A stretch of DNA of 64,000 nt from Methylobacterium sp. BTF04. GTDB lineage: Bacteria > Pseudomonadota > Alphaproteobacteria > Rhizobiales > Beijerinckiaceae. The notes under the pieces are model-generated. The model did not search any database, was not told where the DNA came from, and saw only the letters and a list, made by a program, of their open reading frames with translations. Below, piece after piece: positions 1 through 8,788 of the stretch (the first letter of the stretch is position 1; the number at the start of each line of letters is the position of its first letter). Made by a program: the position numbers and the translations under genes. The stretch spans positions 1 to 64,000 of the forward strand of contig NZ_JAAHTB010000020.1 in NCBI RefSeq assembly GCF_010692745.1, given 5' to 3'.

Positions 1-66
1 TCCCTCACGTCGGGGATAGCTTAGCCTCCTGTCCAGATTTCCAGCACCACCTCACTCGCCGTCCTG

Positions 67-489
67 ATGATCGACGTCGATCACTTCAAGCTGTTCAACG
101 ATGCCCTCGGGCACCCGGCCGGAGACGATTGCCTTCGTGCCATCGCCGCGGCGCTATCGGGCGCGACACGCGGCACCGATCATTTCGTCGCCCGTTTCGG
201 TGGCGAGGAATTCACGCTGGTCGCACGCAATCTCGATGGGCTCGGCGGGGCACGCCTCGCCAATACTCTGGTGACGGCCGTCGAGGCGCTCGGGATCCCA
301 CATCCGTCCAGACCCGATGGATCGGGGGTCATCACGATCAGCGTCGGAATCGCGCTCGGCGCCGGGAAGCGCGAGACCCTGTTCAGGGCCGCCGACGCGG
401 CGCTCTACGCGGCCAAGCGCCGAGGCCGCAATCGCTACATGTTCGCGGATCGCCTCAATGGCATGCCTCTCCGCGAAGTCTCGGCCTGA
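67..489 (+). pseudogene. N-terminally truncated GGDEF (diguanylate cyclase) fragment
   Basis: A GGDEF domain makes cyclic di-GMP from two GTP. This 140-residue frame starts inside the domain, at MIDVDHFKLFND, where the metal-binding Asp and the helix after it are recognisable. It keeps the active-site signature GGEEF (about residues 45-49) and the C-terminal ISVGIA and AADAALYAAKRRGRNR blocks. The first 35-40 residues of the domain, including the usual DxLTGLxNRR segment, and any sensor domain are missing. The same frame has a TAG stop at 22-24, and the other two frames upstream do not encode the missing part. It is therefore probably a remnant rather than a gene cut only by the window edge. 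No ribosome binding site precedes the ATG. It converges on tolB. Confidence 0.6.
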
Positions 490-524
490 GGGCTCGCCCC
501 GACAGAGGGAGGCGATTTTCGAGA

Positions 525-548
525 AAAGCCCCGCGCGAACGGGGCTTT
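525..548 (-). terminator. Terminator hairpin downstream of tolB
   Basis: AAAGCCCC (525-532) and GGGGCTTT (541-548) form a perfect 8-bp stem around an 8-nt loop. Read on the minus strand it lies about 77 nt past the tolB stop and is followed by TTTTC, so it fits an intrinsic terminator for the tol operon. It also lies 36 nt past the GGDEF fragment on the plus strand and could act in both directions. Confidence 0.65.
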
Positions 549-624
549 CCAGTCTTGGAGATGGGGGCCCGCCGTCGGGGCATTGTCTTGCCTCCCCGAG
601 TGGACGGGGAGGAAAACGCCGCTC

Positions 625-1998
625 CTACTTGCCCGACAGCAACGGCGACCAGGTCGGGTCCGAGGCGTAGGACGGGGTCGGCACCGGCTGTTCCACCTTG
701 CCGGTGATGTCGACCATGTAGAGCTTGCCACCGCCCTGGCCGCCCGGATCGCGGAAGAACAGCACGTACTGGCCGTTGGGGGCGAAGGTCGGGCCCTCGT
801 TGTGGAAGCCCTCCGTCAGCACGCGCTCGCCCGAACCGTCGGGCTTCATCACGCAGATGGCGAAGCCACCCTTGCGCTGGCGCGTGAAGGCGATGAGGTC
901 GCCGCGCGGCGACCAGGCCGGCTGCGAGGCCGAGCCTTCACCGAAGGAGATGCGGGTCGGGTTGGAACCCGATGCGCCCATCACGTAGATCTGCTGCGAG
1001 CCGCCGCGATCCGATTCGAACACGATCTGGCCGCCGTCCGGCGAATAGGTCGGCGAGGTGTCGATGGCGTTGCCGTTCGTGATCGGCGTCTGCGACTTCG
1101 AGCCGAGATCCATCACCACGATATCGGCGTTGCCGCCTTCCTGCACGCTCATGACGATGCGCCGGCCGTCGGGCGAGAAGCGCGGGCTGGTGCTCATCGT
1201 GTCGAAATGGCCGACCGCCTGGCGCGAGCCGGTCTCCAGGTTGATGACCTGGACGCGCGGCTTCTGGCCCGTGGCCTGGGTCATGAAGGCGATGTCCTGC
1301 GTCGCCGGCGAATAGCGCGGGGCGACGATGGAATTCTCGCCATTGGTGAGCGCGCGGACATTGGCGCCGTCCTGGTCCATCACCATCAGGCGCTTGCGGC
1401 GGTTCTCCTTGGACCCGGATTCGTCGACGAAGGCGATGCGGCTGTCGAACCACGGCCCGAGCCCGGTGATCTTGGTGTAGACCGCGTCCGAGATCAGGTG
1501 GCCGGTGCGCCGGGCATTGGCCGGATCGGTGCCGTATTGCTGGCCGGTCATCTGCTGGCCCGAGGTGACGTCCCACAGGCGGAACTCGACCTTGAGCTTG
1601 CCGGAGGCGTCGCGGCCGACCCGGCCGGTCACCAGGCCCTGGACGCCGGCGGCCTTCCACTTGTCGAAGGCCGGAACCGCGTCGAAGCCCGGGCTCTCGG
1701 GGAACTTCGCCTTCTCCACCGGCGTGAAGTAGCCGGAGCGGCGCAGGTTGTTGGTCACCACGCTGGACACCAGCAGCCCGAGGCTCGCATCACCCGAGAA
1801 GTCGGCGATCGCGATCGGCATCGGCTGGAACGTGCCACCACCGATGCGCAGGTTGAGCTGCGCCCGTGCCGGGCTCGGTCCGAACAGGGCGAGGCCCGGC
1901 ACCGCCAGGGTCATCGCCAGGGTGAGCGTGGCGAAGGTTCGGACGAGGGGCGAAGCGCGTCGCACGGAGGGGCGCCGCGAGGTCGAGCGATGAGGCAT
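625..1998 (-). CDS. tolB: Tol-Pal system periplasmic protein TolB
   Basis: TolB is the periplasmic beta-propeller of the Tol-Pal complex. It binds Pal and TolA and helps the outer membrane constrict at division. The 457-residue product has an N-terminal signal region (hydrophobic stretch around residues 20-40, ending near ARAQ), a TolB N-domain containing IADFSGD, and at least five C-terminal WD40-like TolB repeats with SPDG or SPRG turns (for example SPRFSPDGRRIVMS and SPTYSPDGGQIVFES). The reading frame extends upstream to 2190. The ATG at 1998 was chosen because it opens the Arg/Ser-rich signal peptide just after the end of tolA, and the extension would overlap tolA. It is the last gene of tolQRAB. 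The usual pal gene does not follow. Confidence 0.95.
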   Translation of the reverse strand: MPHRSTSRRPSVRRASPLVRTFATLTLAMTLAVPGLALFGPSPARAQLNLRIGGGTFQPMPIAIADFSGDASLGLLVSSVVTNNLRRSGYFTPVEKAKFPESPGFDAVPAFDKWKAAGVQGLVTGRVGRDASGKLKVEFRLWDVTSGQQMTGQQYGTDPANARRTGHLISDAVYTKITGLGPWFDSRIAFVDESGSKENRRKRLMVMDQDGANVRALTNGENSIVAPRYSPATQDIAFMTQATGQKPRVQVINLETGSRQAVGHFDTMSTSPRFSPDGRRIVMSVQEGGNADIVVMDLGSKSQTPITNGNAIDTSPTYSPDGGQIVFESDRGGSQQIYVMGASGSNPTRISFGEGSASQPAWSPRGDLIAFTRQRKGGFAICVMKPDGSGERVLTEGFHNEGPTFAPNGQYVLFFRDPGGQGGGKLYMVDITGKVEQPVPTPSYASDPTWSPLLSGK

Positions 1999-2050
1999 GA
2001 TCGGTTCCGGGAACGGGGGAGGCGTGCAACGCGACGGTCCGAGGGAAGAC

Positions 2051-3415
2051 TCAGACGCGCGAAAACTCGAACTCCGCGTTGATGGCTTTCCAGTCGTTGT
2101 AATACGGCGCGTATTGCGCCGGAATCTTGTAGGGCGCACAGCGGCGGACGGCGCGCAGCGCCGCCTCCGCGATGGAGCGATCGACCGCATTGCCGCCGCC
2201 GCGCATGATACGCGGTTCGCTGGTGAGCGTGCCGTCCTGGTTCAGGTGGATGTCGAGCATCGGCAGTACCACGCCCTGCGCCGCGCCGGGGGGCGCGGAG
2301 TAGCAGCGCTCGATCTGCTGCTGCAACATGCCGACCAGCGCATCGCGCAAGGATGGCGACAGCCGCTGAGCGTTGCCTGTCGCCGCGCCGAGGGATGCCG
2401 TGCGCTGGACCTCGCGGCCGGTGGCGCCGGTGGATTGCGAAGGCGCTTTCGAGGCGAGCAACTGCCGGATGTCGCCGGCGCTGAATTTATCCGCGATTTC
2501 GGCCTGCTTCTTGGCCTTGGCCTCGCCATCGGCTTTCGCCTTGGCATCGGCCACCGCCTTGGCTTTGGCCTTCGCAGCGGCGTCGGCCTTGGCTTTGGCG
2601 GCCGCATCCGCCTTGGCTTTCGCTTCGGCCTCGGCTTCCACCTTGGCCTCGGCGACCTCCTTCTGGTGTTCGGCCTCCGCCTTGGCCTTGGCGTCCGCTT
2701 TGGCTTTCGCCTCGGCTTCGGCCTTCTCGGCCTTGGCCTCCGCATCGGCCTTGGCCTTTGCGTCCGCCTTCGCCTTGGCTTTCGCCGCATCCGCCTTCGC
2801 GGCGGCCTCGGCCTTGGCTTCGGCCAGCGCCTCTTCCTTCTCGATGAGCTGGGCGAGTTGATCGCGCTTGACGGCCTCCGCCTTCTTGGCGACTGCCTCG
2901 GCCTTGGCCTCCGCGGCTGCGGCGGCTTTCGCCTCTGCGGCAGCGGCCTTCGCTTCAGCGGCCTTCGCCTCTGCGACTTTGGCTTGAGTCGCCTTCGCCT
3001 CCGCAGCCTTGGCTTCCTTGGCGGCCTCAGCCTTGGCCGCCTCTTCCCGCGCGTCCTTCTCGGGGTCGGAATCATTCGAGCGGAGCGGCATCTCCTCGGC
3101 GCTCGCGACCTTCATGTCGGCGGGGCGCTTCGGGGGGGCGGGGGCGTCGACCTTGGCGTTCTCCGGCTCGCGCTCCTCCACCTTGTCGGCGACGCGGTCG
3201 GCGCGCGAGGGCTTGGCCTGCGGCGTGTCGGCGTTGCGCTCGCCCTTGGTCAGCTCTGAAAACTGCTGCTCGGTCATCACCTCGACCGGTACGCCCTCCT
3301 GCGCGTCGGGCAGGGCCGGAGCCGCCACCGACAGCAGGGCGACCGTCAGGAGCCCGACATGCACGCCGGCCGAGACCCAGACACCCGGTTCCTGGCGCTT
3401 GAAGGGAAGCTTCAC
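2051..3415 (-). CDS. tolA: Cell envelope integrity protein TolA
   Basis: TolA links the inner-membrane TolQR motor to TolB and Pal across the periplasm. The 454-residue product has one N-terminal membrane anchor (about residues 12-34). A very long Ala/Lys/Glu helical stalk follows (about residues 120-310), encoded by GC-rich low-complexity DNA at roughly 2490-3060. The C-terminal TonB/TolA-like domain contains LVGMLQQQIERCYSAPPGA and ends in EFEFSRV. The start is GTG at 3415, 13 nt after the tolR stop, so the two are probably co-translated. TolB begins 52 nt further on. The repetitive stalk produces spurious long frames on both strands. Confidence 0.93.
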   Translation of the reverse strand: MKLPFKRQEPGVWVSAGVHVGLLTVALLSVAAPALPDAQEGVPVEVMTEQQFSELTKGERNADTPQAKPSRADRVADKVEEREPENAKVDAPAPPKRPADMKVASAEEMPLRSNDSDPEKDAREEAAKAEAAKEAKAAEAKATQAKVAEAKAAEAKAAAAEAKAAAAAEAKAEAVAKKAEAVKRDQLAQLIEKEEALAEAKAEAAAKADAAKAKAKADAKAKADAEAKAEKAEAEAKAKADAKAKAEAEHQKEVAEAKVEAEAEAKAKADAAAKAKADAAAKAKAKAVADAKAKADGEAKAKKQAEIADKFSAGDIRQLLASKAPSQSTGATGREVQRTASLGAATGNAQRLSPSLRDALVGMLQQQIERCYSAPPGAAQGVVLPMLDIHLNQDGTLTSEPRIMRGGGNAVDRSIAEAALRAVRRCAPYKIPAQYAPYYNDWKAINAEFEFSRV

Positions 3416-3428
3416 GGTCTCGCGTCCG

Positions 3429-3872
3429 CTACTTCTGATCGGGCTCTGTGACGAGGGCGACCTTCCTGAAGCCGCCGCCGGTCACGATCGCCATCACCTG
3501 GGCGACGCGGCCGTAATCGACCCGCTTGTCGCCGCGCACGAACACGCGCTCTTCGAAACCGGATTTCGACGTCTCGGTAAGCTTGCCCACGATGGTGTCG
3601 TCGGTGAGCTCGTCCTCACCGAGAAAAACCTGGCCGGTCTGGCGGATCGAGAGCGTCACCGGCTTGGTGTCGGAGTTGAGCGGGCTCGCCTTGGATTGCG
3701 GCAGATCGAGGGGCACGCCCACCGTCATCATCGGTGCGGCCACCATGAAAACGATCAGCAGCACCAGCACGACGTCGATGAACGGCGTCATGTTGATCTC
3801 GTTGATGGCGGCGTGCCGGCGTCCGCGCCGCCGCCTGCCACCACCCTGCGCTGCTCCGTGGGCCATGCCCAT
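3429..3872 (-). CDS. tolR: Tol-Pal system protein TolR (ExbD/TolR family)
   Basis: TolR pairs with TolQ to form the proton-driven inner-membrane motor. The 147-residue protein has an Arg-rich cytoplasmic N-terminus and then the diagnostic INMTPFIDVVLVLLIVFMV membrane segment, about residues 26-44. The Asp in this segment is the proton-carrying residue known for ExbD/TolR. A periplasmic domain follows, with the characteristic FVRGDKRVDYGRV block. It lies 29 nt after tolQ and 13 nt before tolA, in the standard operon order. Confidence 0.95.
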   Translation of the reverse strand: MGMAHGAAQGGGRRRRGRRHAAINEINMTPFIDVVLVLLIVFMVAAPMMTVGVPLDLPQSKASPLNSDTKPVTLSIRQTGQVFLGEDELTDDTIVGKLTETSKSGFEERVFVRGDKRVDYGRVAQVMAIVTGGGFRKVALVTEPDQK

Positions 3873-3901
3873 GATCGATCCTCAGGGTTGAAGGGGGTGG
3901 A

Positions 3902-4618
3902 TCAGGCGACGAGCGAGAGCCGCTCGTCGATCTGGCGCGACAGGATGGCGGAGAACTCGTCGGCGAAGCCTTCGAGGCGCGATTGCTGCTTGGCCACGGT
4001 CGCCTGAAGCTTGTTGTAGGCGAGCACCGCCGGAATCGCCGCGAACAGGCCGATGGCGGTGGCGAACAACGCCTCGGCGATGCCGGGAGCGACCACGGCG
4101 AGCGAGGTGTTCTTGGAGGCCGCGATCGAGGTGAAGGCGGTCATGATGCCCCACACGGTGCCGAACAGGCCGATATAGGGGCCGGCGGAGCCGATGGAGG
4201 CGAGAAACAGCAGCCGCGATTCGAGACGCTCGACCTCGCGCTGGATGGTCACGTCGAGGGTCTTGTCGATGCGTTGCGACAGGCTCTGGATCTGGCGGCC
4301 CGTTCCCTCGAACGAACGCTTCCACTCGCGCATGGCGGCCACGAACAGGGCGCCGAGCCCGCTGGCCGGACGGTCGTTGAACGAGCGGTAGAGTTCCTCG
4401 AGCGAACGGCCGGACCAGAACGCCTCCTCGAAAGCGTCCATCTCGGCCTTGGTGCGGCGGAACAGCAAAGTCTTGTCGACGATGATCGACCAGCACCACA
4501 CCGAGGCGCCAAGCAGCCCCAGCATCACGACCTTGACCACGAAATGGGCCTGCAGGAACAGGCCGAGCAGGGTCATATCCGGCGCTGGTAGCGCCTGCAT
4601 GGCATCGGCTGGGTTCAT
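3902..4618 (-). CDS. tolQ: Tol-Pal system protein TolQ (MotA/TolQ/ExbB proton channel)
   Basis: TolQ is the multi-pass inner-membrane stator of the Tol motor. The 238-residue product has a first membrane segment around residues 18-42 (AHFVVKVVMLGLLGASVWCW), a cytoplasmic loop, and the family hallmark near residue 140 (ASIGSAGPYIGLFGTVWGIM), followed by two more membrane helices. The frame could begin further up at a GTG (4756). The ATG at 4618 is preferred because GAGGA lies 7 nt before it and the upstream codons do not look like TolQ. It is the first gene of tolQRAB. In many proteobacteria ybgC directly precedes it; here ybgC is about 3.2 kb away. Confidence 0.94.
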   Translation of the reverse strand: MNPADAMQALPAPDMTLLGLFLQAHFVVKVVMLGLLGASVWCWSIIVDKTLLFRRTKAEMDAFEEAFWSGRSLEELYRSFNDRPASGLGALFVAAMREWKRSFEGTGRQIQSLSQRIDKTLDVTIQREVERLESRLLFLASIGSAGPYIGLFGTVWGIMTAFTSIAASKNTSLAVVAPGIAEALFATAIGLFAAIPAVLAYNKLQATVAKQQSRLEGFADEFSAILSRQIDERLSLVA

Positions 4619-4969
4619 GACACGATCCTCGAAAAACCCTGCGGGAAGCCGCCGCGGGACCGGCGGCCCGACCCTCGCGCTTCGACCGGAACCCTGAGTG
4701 ATTTCAAGGCTCAATGACCCGTGAATCTGTCGAAAGTATGGGCCGGTCTTGTGCACCGCACTGGAGCGCTTCGCACGCAGTTAAGCGCGCGACAGGGTTA
4801 ATATTGTGTTGTGATCGCGGTTCGCCGTGCCGCCGCGTTCGGCCGTCGCGCCCGCGAATGCGGAGGCAATAGTGGCACAGGATGAGTTGAGCTTGTTTTT
4901 ACTTTAATTATTTTTTAATCCTTAAATAGCATGATGATTTGACTAAGTTTGAACTGATAGGGTGCGGTC
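4619..4969. other. Divergent intergenic region, tolQ and chemoreceptor
   Basis: This 351-nt stretch separates the divergent tolQ and chemoreceptor genes. The half next to the chemoreceptor (about 4880-4950) is strikingly AT-rich, with T and A runs, against a GC-rich background. It most likely holds the promoters. I could not assign -35 and -10 boxes with confidence, and I see no gene in it. Confidence 0.4.
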
Positions 4970-6220
4970 ATGAACCCCCAAAGATCTCTGCTCAGTGCAT
5001 TTCGAAGCGCCCCCAAGAGCGATTCCAGCATCGAGTCCAAGACCGACATCGAAGCGGTGATCAACGCGCTTCCGGTCAACGTCCTCGTGCTCGACCCCGT
5101 CAGCGCGAACATCACCTATGCCAACCGGCGCAGCGTCGAGACGATGCACGCGCTGCGGCAATACCTGCCCCGGGAGGTGAATCCCGATCAGATGGTCGGG
5201 ACATCGATGGATGTGTTCCACAAGAACCCCAACCACCAGCGCAGCATCGTCGCCGATCCCACGCGCCTGCCCTGGCGCACCAAGATCCGCCTCGGACCCA
5301 AGACCCTCGATCTGCACGTCTCTGCGGTGATGTCGGGGGGAACCTACATCGCGGCCGTGCTGTCCTGGGCGGACGTGACGCCGTTCACCGATGCGATCTC
5401 GGCCTTCGATGCCTCGATCCAGACCGCCCTCGATGCCGCCGGCAGCGCGACCAACACCATGCGTGATTCGGCCAACCAGGTTCTGGAGAAGACGGGCGAG
5501 ACTTCCGAGGCGGCTGCCACAGCCTCCACCGGGGCCGGCGGCACCTCGACCAATGTCAAAACCGTCGCCCGGGCGGTGGAGGAGTTGAATTCCGCCAATG
5601 CCGAGATCACGCAGCAGATGAACCGCTCGCGCGCAGTGACCAGCGAGGCGGTCGAGGAAGCCCGCCAGGCGGTGGAGAGCGTGCGTGCGCTCAGCGAAAA
5701 CTCCAATCATATCGGCCAGGTCGTCGGGATGATCGGCCAGATCGCGAGTCAGACCAATCTCCTGGCCCTGAACGCCACCATCGAGGCGGCCCGGGCCGGT
5801 GCCTCCGGACGCGGCTTTGCCGTCGTCGCCAGCGAAGTGAAGGAACTCGCCGCCCAGACCGCCCGGGCAACCGAGGATGTCTCGCGCCAGGTCGCGATGA
5901 TCCAGACCGCCACCACCACCACCGCCACCACCATCGAGCGCATCGCCGCGATCATCGCCCGCATCGACGAAAGCGCGATCTCCGTGGGGTCGGCGGTGGA
6001 GGAGCAATCGGCGACCTCCACCGAGATTCGCCGCAGCATCGACGAGGCCTCGGTCCGCACCGACACCGTGAGTACCAGCGTCAGGGCTGTGGCGGCGAGC
6101 GCCGATGAATCCGCCGGATCCGCGCAGAACATGCTGCGGGCCACAGCCGACCTCAACCGCGAGATCGAGACGGTCGCAGCGGCCGTGAAGGTCTTCCTCG
6201 GCGAGGTGCGCAAGATCTGA
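4970..6220 (+). CDS. Soluble PAS-domain methyl-accepting chemotaxis protein
   Basis: This is a cytoplasmic chemoreceptor feeding the CheA/CheW pathway. The 416-residue protein has no membrane segment. An N-terminal PAS domain (about residues 25-140) carries [12 protein letters not shown], which is typical of PAS modules in rhizobial receptors. A methyl-accepting coiled coil follows, with the highly conserved hairpin tip [20 protein letters not shown] and [18 protein letters not shown] (about residues 255-310). The signal is unknown; PAS modules of this kind may sense redox state or bind a ligand internally. It stands alone, between tolQ and a convergent glycosyltransferase. No cheA, cheW or cheR is nearby, so it must use a signalling array encoded elsewhere. 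Confidence 0.9.
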   Translation: MNPQRSLLSAFRSAPKSDSSIESKTDIEAVINALPVNVLVLDPVSANITYANRRSVETMHALRQYLPREVNPDQMVGTSMDVFHKNPNHQRSIVADPTRLPWRTKIRLGPKTLDLHVSAVMSGGTYIAAVLSWADVTPFTDAISAFDASIQTALDAAGSATNTMRDSANQVLEKTGETSEAAATASTGAGGTSTNVKTVARAVEELNSANAEITQQMNRSRAVTSEAVEEARQAVESVRALSENSNHIGQVVGMIGQIASQTNLLALNATIEAARAGASGRGFAVVASEVKELAAQTARATEDVSRQVAMIQTATTTTATTIERIAAIIARIDESAISVGSAVEEQSATSTEIRRSIDEASVRTDTVSTSVRAVAASADESAGSAQNMLRATADLNREIETVAAAVKVFLGEVRKI

Positions 6221-6419
6221 CCCGCGGATTCCGATCGCGTCGGTGCGGGACAGCGCGCGCGCCGCCGCGCACGGGCCGCGCGGTCGCCTGAAGCGCTTCC
6301 GAGTGGTGAAATGTGAAGGTTGGTATTCAGCCCTGAGTCGCTGTGATGGGTGGAGTTGCGGGTCGTTTCGTTCGTATCGATCCGGACATGATTACGGGCA
6401 TCACCGACCCGCAGCAGGG

Positions 6420-7535
6420 CTAAGCCGCAAAGTCGGCCTCTCTCGCGTCAGACGGTATCTTGGGGCGACGGCCCAGAGGCTGGGCGTGGGTCTGAATGAC
6501 GTGGCGATAGACTTCCAGGTATCGGTCGGTCATCGCCTCCGCATCGAAGAGTGTCTCCGCCCGATCTCGGCAGGCGCGGCGCGACAGGCTTGCGGCCTCG
6601 CGGATCGCGGCACCGAGGGCGTCGGCATCGTCGGGTTCGGCAAGCCGTCCGCAGCTGACGTCGAGGACGTGGGCCATCGCGCCGCGGCGGAAGGCGGCGA
6701 CCGGTGTGCCGCAGGCGAGCGCCTCGGCGGCCACGAGACCGAACGCCTCCTCCCAACGCGGCGAGACGATTGCCACCCGTGCCTGACCGATTTGACGGGC
6801 AAGGTCACGATGCGAGAGGTGTCCGAGGTCGATCAGGTCCGACCCGAGGCGTGGTGCGATCTCGGCCGCCCAATACGCCGGGTCGAGTTTCGGTCCGGCA
6901 AAGTGCAGGGGCAGGCCCGCGGCACGTGCCGCGTCGATGGCAAGGTGCAGTCCCTTCTCCGGGACGATGCGGCCCGACCAGATCGCATGGAATGGGGCTT
7001 CGGGCGCGGCCTTGTAGGCGAAGATCGCGAGATCGATACCGTTGCCGACCACCTGCGCGTGGGGCACGATCTCGGACCATGTCTGCGCCAGCGATGACGA
7101 CACCGCCAGAAACGTCATCCCGGGCGCCGCAGCCTTCACCCCTTCGACAAGCGAATCGAAAGGCGGCGTATGCAGGACCGTGACCCACGGCACGGTCATC
7201 CCAGCGCTCGCCCGCAGCGGCAGGTCGTCCAAGGCGTTGTTGTGCACGCAATCGAAGTCCCCGGCACGGATCAGATCCATCATCGCCAGGTAGGCCGCAC
7301 GTTCGACGTCGTGGATGGCGACCTCGTGGTCGGCGTCGCCATCCAGGGCGATGCCGGTCGGGTCGCACAGGGCGACCGGGTCGAGGTCAGGATCGGAACC
7401 GGCGCTCGCGAACAACGTGACCGCATGTCCGCGACGCTTCAGCGTCTGGACGAGGAGATGGGTGTGCATCTCGAGGCCACCCGCGTAGGGCTCGGCGATC
7501 GGGTATTTGAGGTGTGCGACGACTGCGATCTTCAC
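6420..7535 (-). CDS. GT4-family glycosyltransferase
   Basis: The 371-residue product has the two-lobed GT-B layout of glycosyltransferase family 4. The N-terminal lobe begins KIAVVAHLKYPI with the GGLEMHTH glycine-rich turn that contacts the nucleotide sugar. The C-terminal lobe has IWSGRIVPEKGLHLAIDAA and the EX7E-type block PRWEEAFGLVAAEALACGTP. Substrate and product cannot be told from sequence; surface polysaccharide or glycolipid synthesis would be usual. The frame runs up to 7739, but the GTG at 7535 puts the conserved beta strand at the N-terminus and has AGG upstream. It is convergent with the chemoreceptor and codirectional with ybgC, from which it is separated by a strong hairpin. 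Confidence 0.85.
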   Translation of the reverse strand: MKIAVVAHLKYPIAEPYAGGLEMHTHLLVQTLKRRGHAVTLFASAGSDPDLDPVALCDPTGIALDGDADHEVAIHDVERAAYLAMMDLIRAGDFDCVHNNALDDLPLRASAGMTVPWVTVLHTPPFDSLVEGVKAAAPGMTFLAVSSSLAQTWSEIVPHAQVVGNGIDLAIFAYKAAPEAPFHAIWSGRIVPEKGLHLAIDAARAAGLPLHFAGPKLDPAYWAAEIAPRLGSDLIDLGHLSHRDLARQIGQARVAIVSPRWEEAFGLVAAEALACGTPVAAFRRGAMAHVLDVSCGRLAEPDDADALGAAIREAASLSRRACRDRAETLFDAEAMTDRYLEVYRHVIQTHAQPLGRRPKIPSDAREADFAA

Positions 7536-7721
7536 GTGAGAACCTGGCGTGGTAGTCCCCGCAATCGAATTTGCGACGACGCTCCGCATCAAAGCAACGA
7601 AACATGAAGAGAGCGTCTTATTGCGGATACGACAACCCTCGACTGGCGGTCCGAACGCATTGGGATATCGACCGTAGCATTGCCGGTGCGTCGTACACCT
7701 AAGCCGCGAGGACAAACTGGG

Positions 7722-7758
7722 GCAGAGGTTCGCTGACACTTGATCCGCGAACCTCTGC
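7722..7758 (-). terminator. Strong hairpin between ybgC and the glycosyltransferase
   Basis: GCAGAGGTTCGC (7722-7733) is repeated perfectly inverted at 7747-7758, giving a 12-bp stem with a 13-nt loop. It lies 88 nt past the ybgC stop. No long U run follows on either strand (TTT only on the plus side), so terminator function is likely but not certain. The rest of the 310-nt gap 7536-7845 shows nothing recognisable. Confidence 0.5.
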
Positions 7759-7845
7759 TTTAGAAGACGATGATGATCGACTGCGAGGACGCGGTTGAGT
7801 CGACATCGGATGCAGCGCGTAAGTACCGAGCTCGGATTTTCCCGA

Positions 7846-8262
7846 CTATCCAGGCATGAGCGCCGCCCGCAGCCCGTCCGGCAGGCGGATCGCCCGGCCG
7901 TCGCGCACGCAGGCGACGACGACGTCGGCCTTCACCAACAGGGTGTCGGCCCGCCGGACCTCCTGGGCGAGATGCATCGAGGCGCCCTTCATTTCGGAGG
8001 TCCAGGTCCGCACGTCGAGGAGATCGTCCATCCGCGCCGGTTTGGCGTAGTCGATCACCATTCGGCGCACGACGAAATGCAGTCCGCCCGCTTCCCGGTG
8101 CAGATCCGACTGGTCGCCCGCCAAGCCGCGCAGGAGTTCGGTGCGTCCGCGCTCCATGAAGCGCAGGTAGCTCGCATGATAGACGAAGCCGGAGAAATCG
8201 GTGTCCTCGTAGTAAACTCGCAAGGACAGGGAGTGGATTCCGGCCGGATCGGTCTTATGCAA
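7846..8262 (-). CDS. ybgC: Tol-Pal-associated acyl-CoA thioesterase YbgC
   Basis: YbgC is a hot-dog-fold thioesterase usually encoded at the head of the tol-pal cluster, and it acts on acyl-CoA or acyl-ACP. The 138-residue product carries the family signature VYYEDTDFSGFVYHASYLRFMER near residues 16-38, including the catalytic-site Asp, the Tyr-His pair and the ERGRTELLR helix. The start is TTG at 8262, with GGGAGA about 7 nt upstream; no ATG fits the family N-terminus better. In this window it is separated from tolQ by a glycosyltransferase and a chemoreceptor, so it probably has its own promoter. Confidence 0.9.
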   Translation of the reverse strand: MHKTDPAGIHSLSLRVYYEDTDFSGFVYHASYLRFMERGRTELLRGLAGDQSDLHREAGGLHFVVRRMVIDYAKPARMDDLLDVRTWTSEMKGASMHLAQEVRRADTLLVKADVVVACVRDGRAIRLPDGLRAALMPG

Positions 8263-8788
8263 CGCCAGTCTCCCGGTTTCAAAGGCTCGGTGGCCCGCTT
8301 CAACGCAGCGAGGATCGCCGGCTTCACGAACGAACCACCAAGTGCAGCCGCCCGGAGCGCTTCCGCGAGAGGTGGGCGCGGCTCAGTCGAAGACCCTGCG
8401 CGACCGTAAATTCTTGTCGTCGTTCCGTCGCGACGGACATGGCTCTAGCAGATTCCGGACTGCCGACAATCTGCAGGCTGTACTCCGCGGCGTTCGCCAC
8501 CCTGGGGACCCGCCTAACGATAATTCTTAAGGTCGCCGAGCTATTTACCACTGAGCTTGGCTGTAGGCCCTTGCTGCGCATACGGGTGCGCGCCATACGG
8601 GATGCCGGTTGCATTGATGACTTCATCATTCAAATCGGGCGACGCGCCATTTGACCCGATTTGACCCGGTCATTCCGCAATTGAATCAGCACAGAGCCAT
8701 CTGTCTCCGAATTTTCCAAGCGCTGTTCAGTAGTAAAACCACAAATCAAAACAAACGTCGTGCATCGCCGATGCACAGGAGGATCATC
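8263..8788. other. Divergent intergenic region with short direct repeat
   Basis: This gap of about 526 nt lies between the divergent ybgC and the two-domain secreted protein. A direct repeat TTGACCCG occurs at 8651-8658 and 8661-8668, spaced by two bases (10-bp period), which could be a regulator site or tandem -35-like elements. AATTGAATCAGC and an AT-rich stretch follow toward 8760. The short frames here lack ribosome binding sites and do not resemble proteins I know. Confidence 0.3.

Noticed and set aside
583-2082. A 499-codon plus-strand frame opposite tolB
   Set aside because: TolB repeats on the minus strand fully explain the region; the plus frame has no recognisable protein.
4619-4756. 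A GTG frame upstream of tolQ that begins like ybgC (His-Lys-Thr after the start)
   Set aside because: The similarity is only about 12 bases and is not continued, so a remnant of an ancestral ybgC-tolQ junction cannot be supported.
8324-8629. A 101-codon minus-strand frame upstream of ybgC
   Set aside because: No ribosome binding site, no domain, Arg/Ser-rich composition, and it sits in a likely promoter region.
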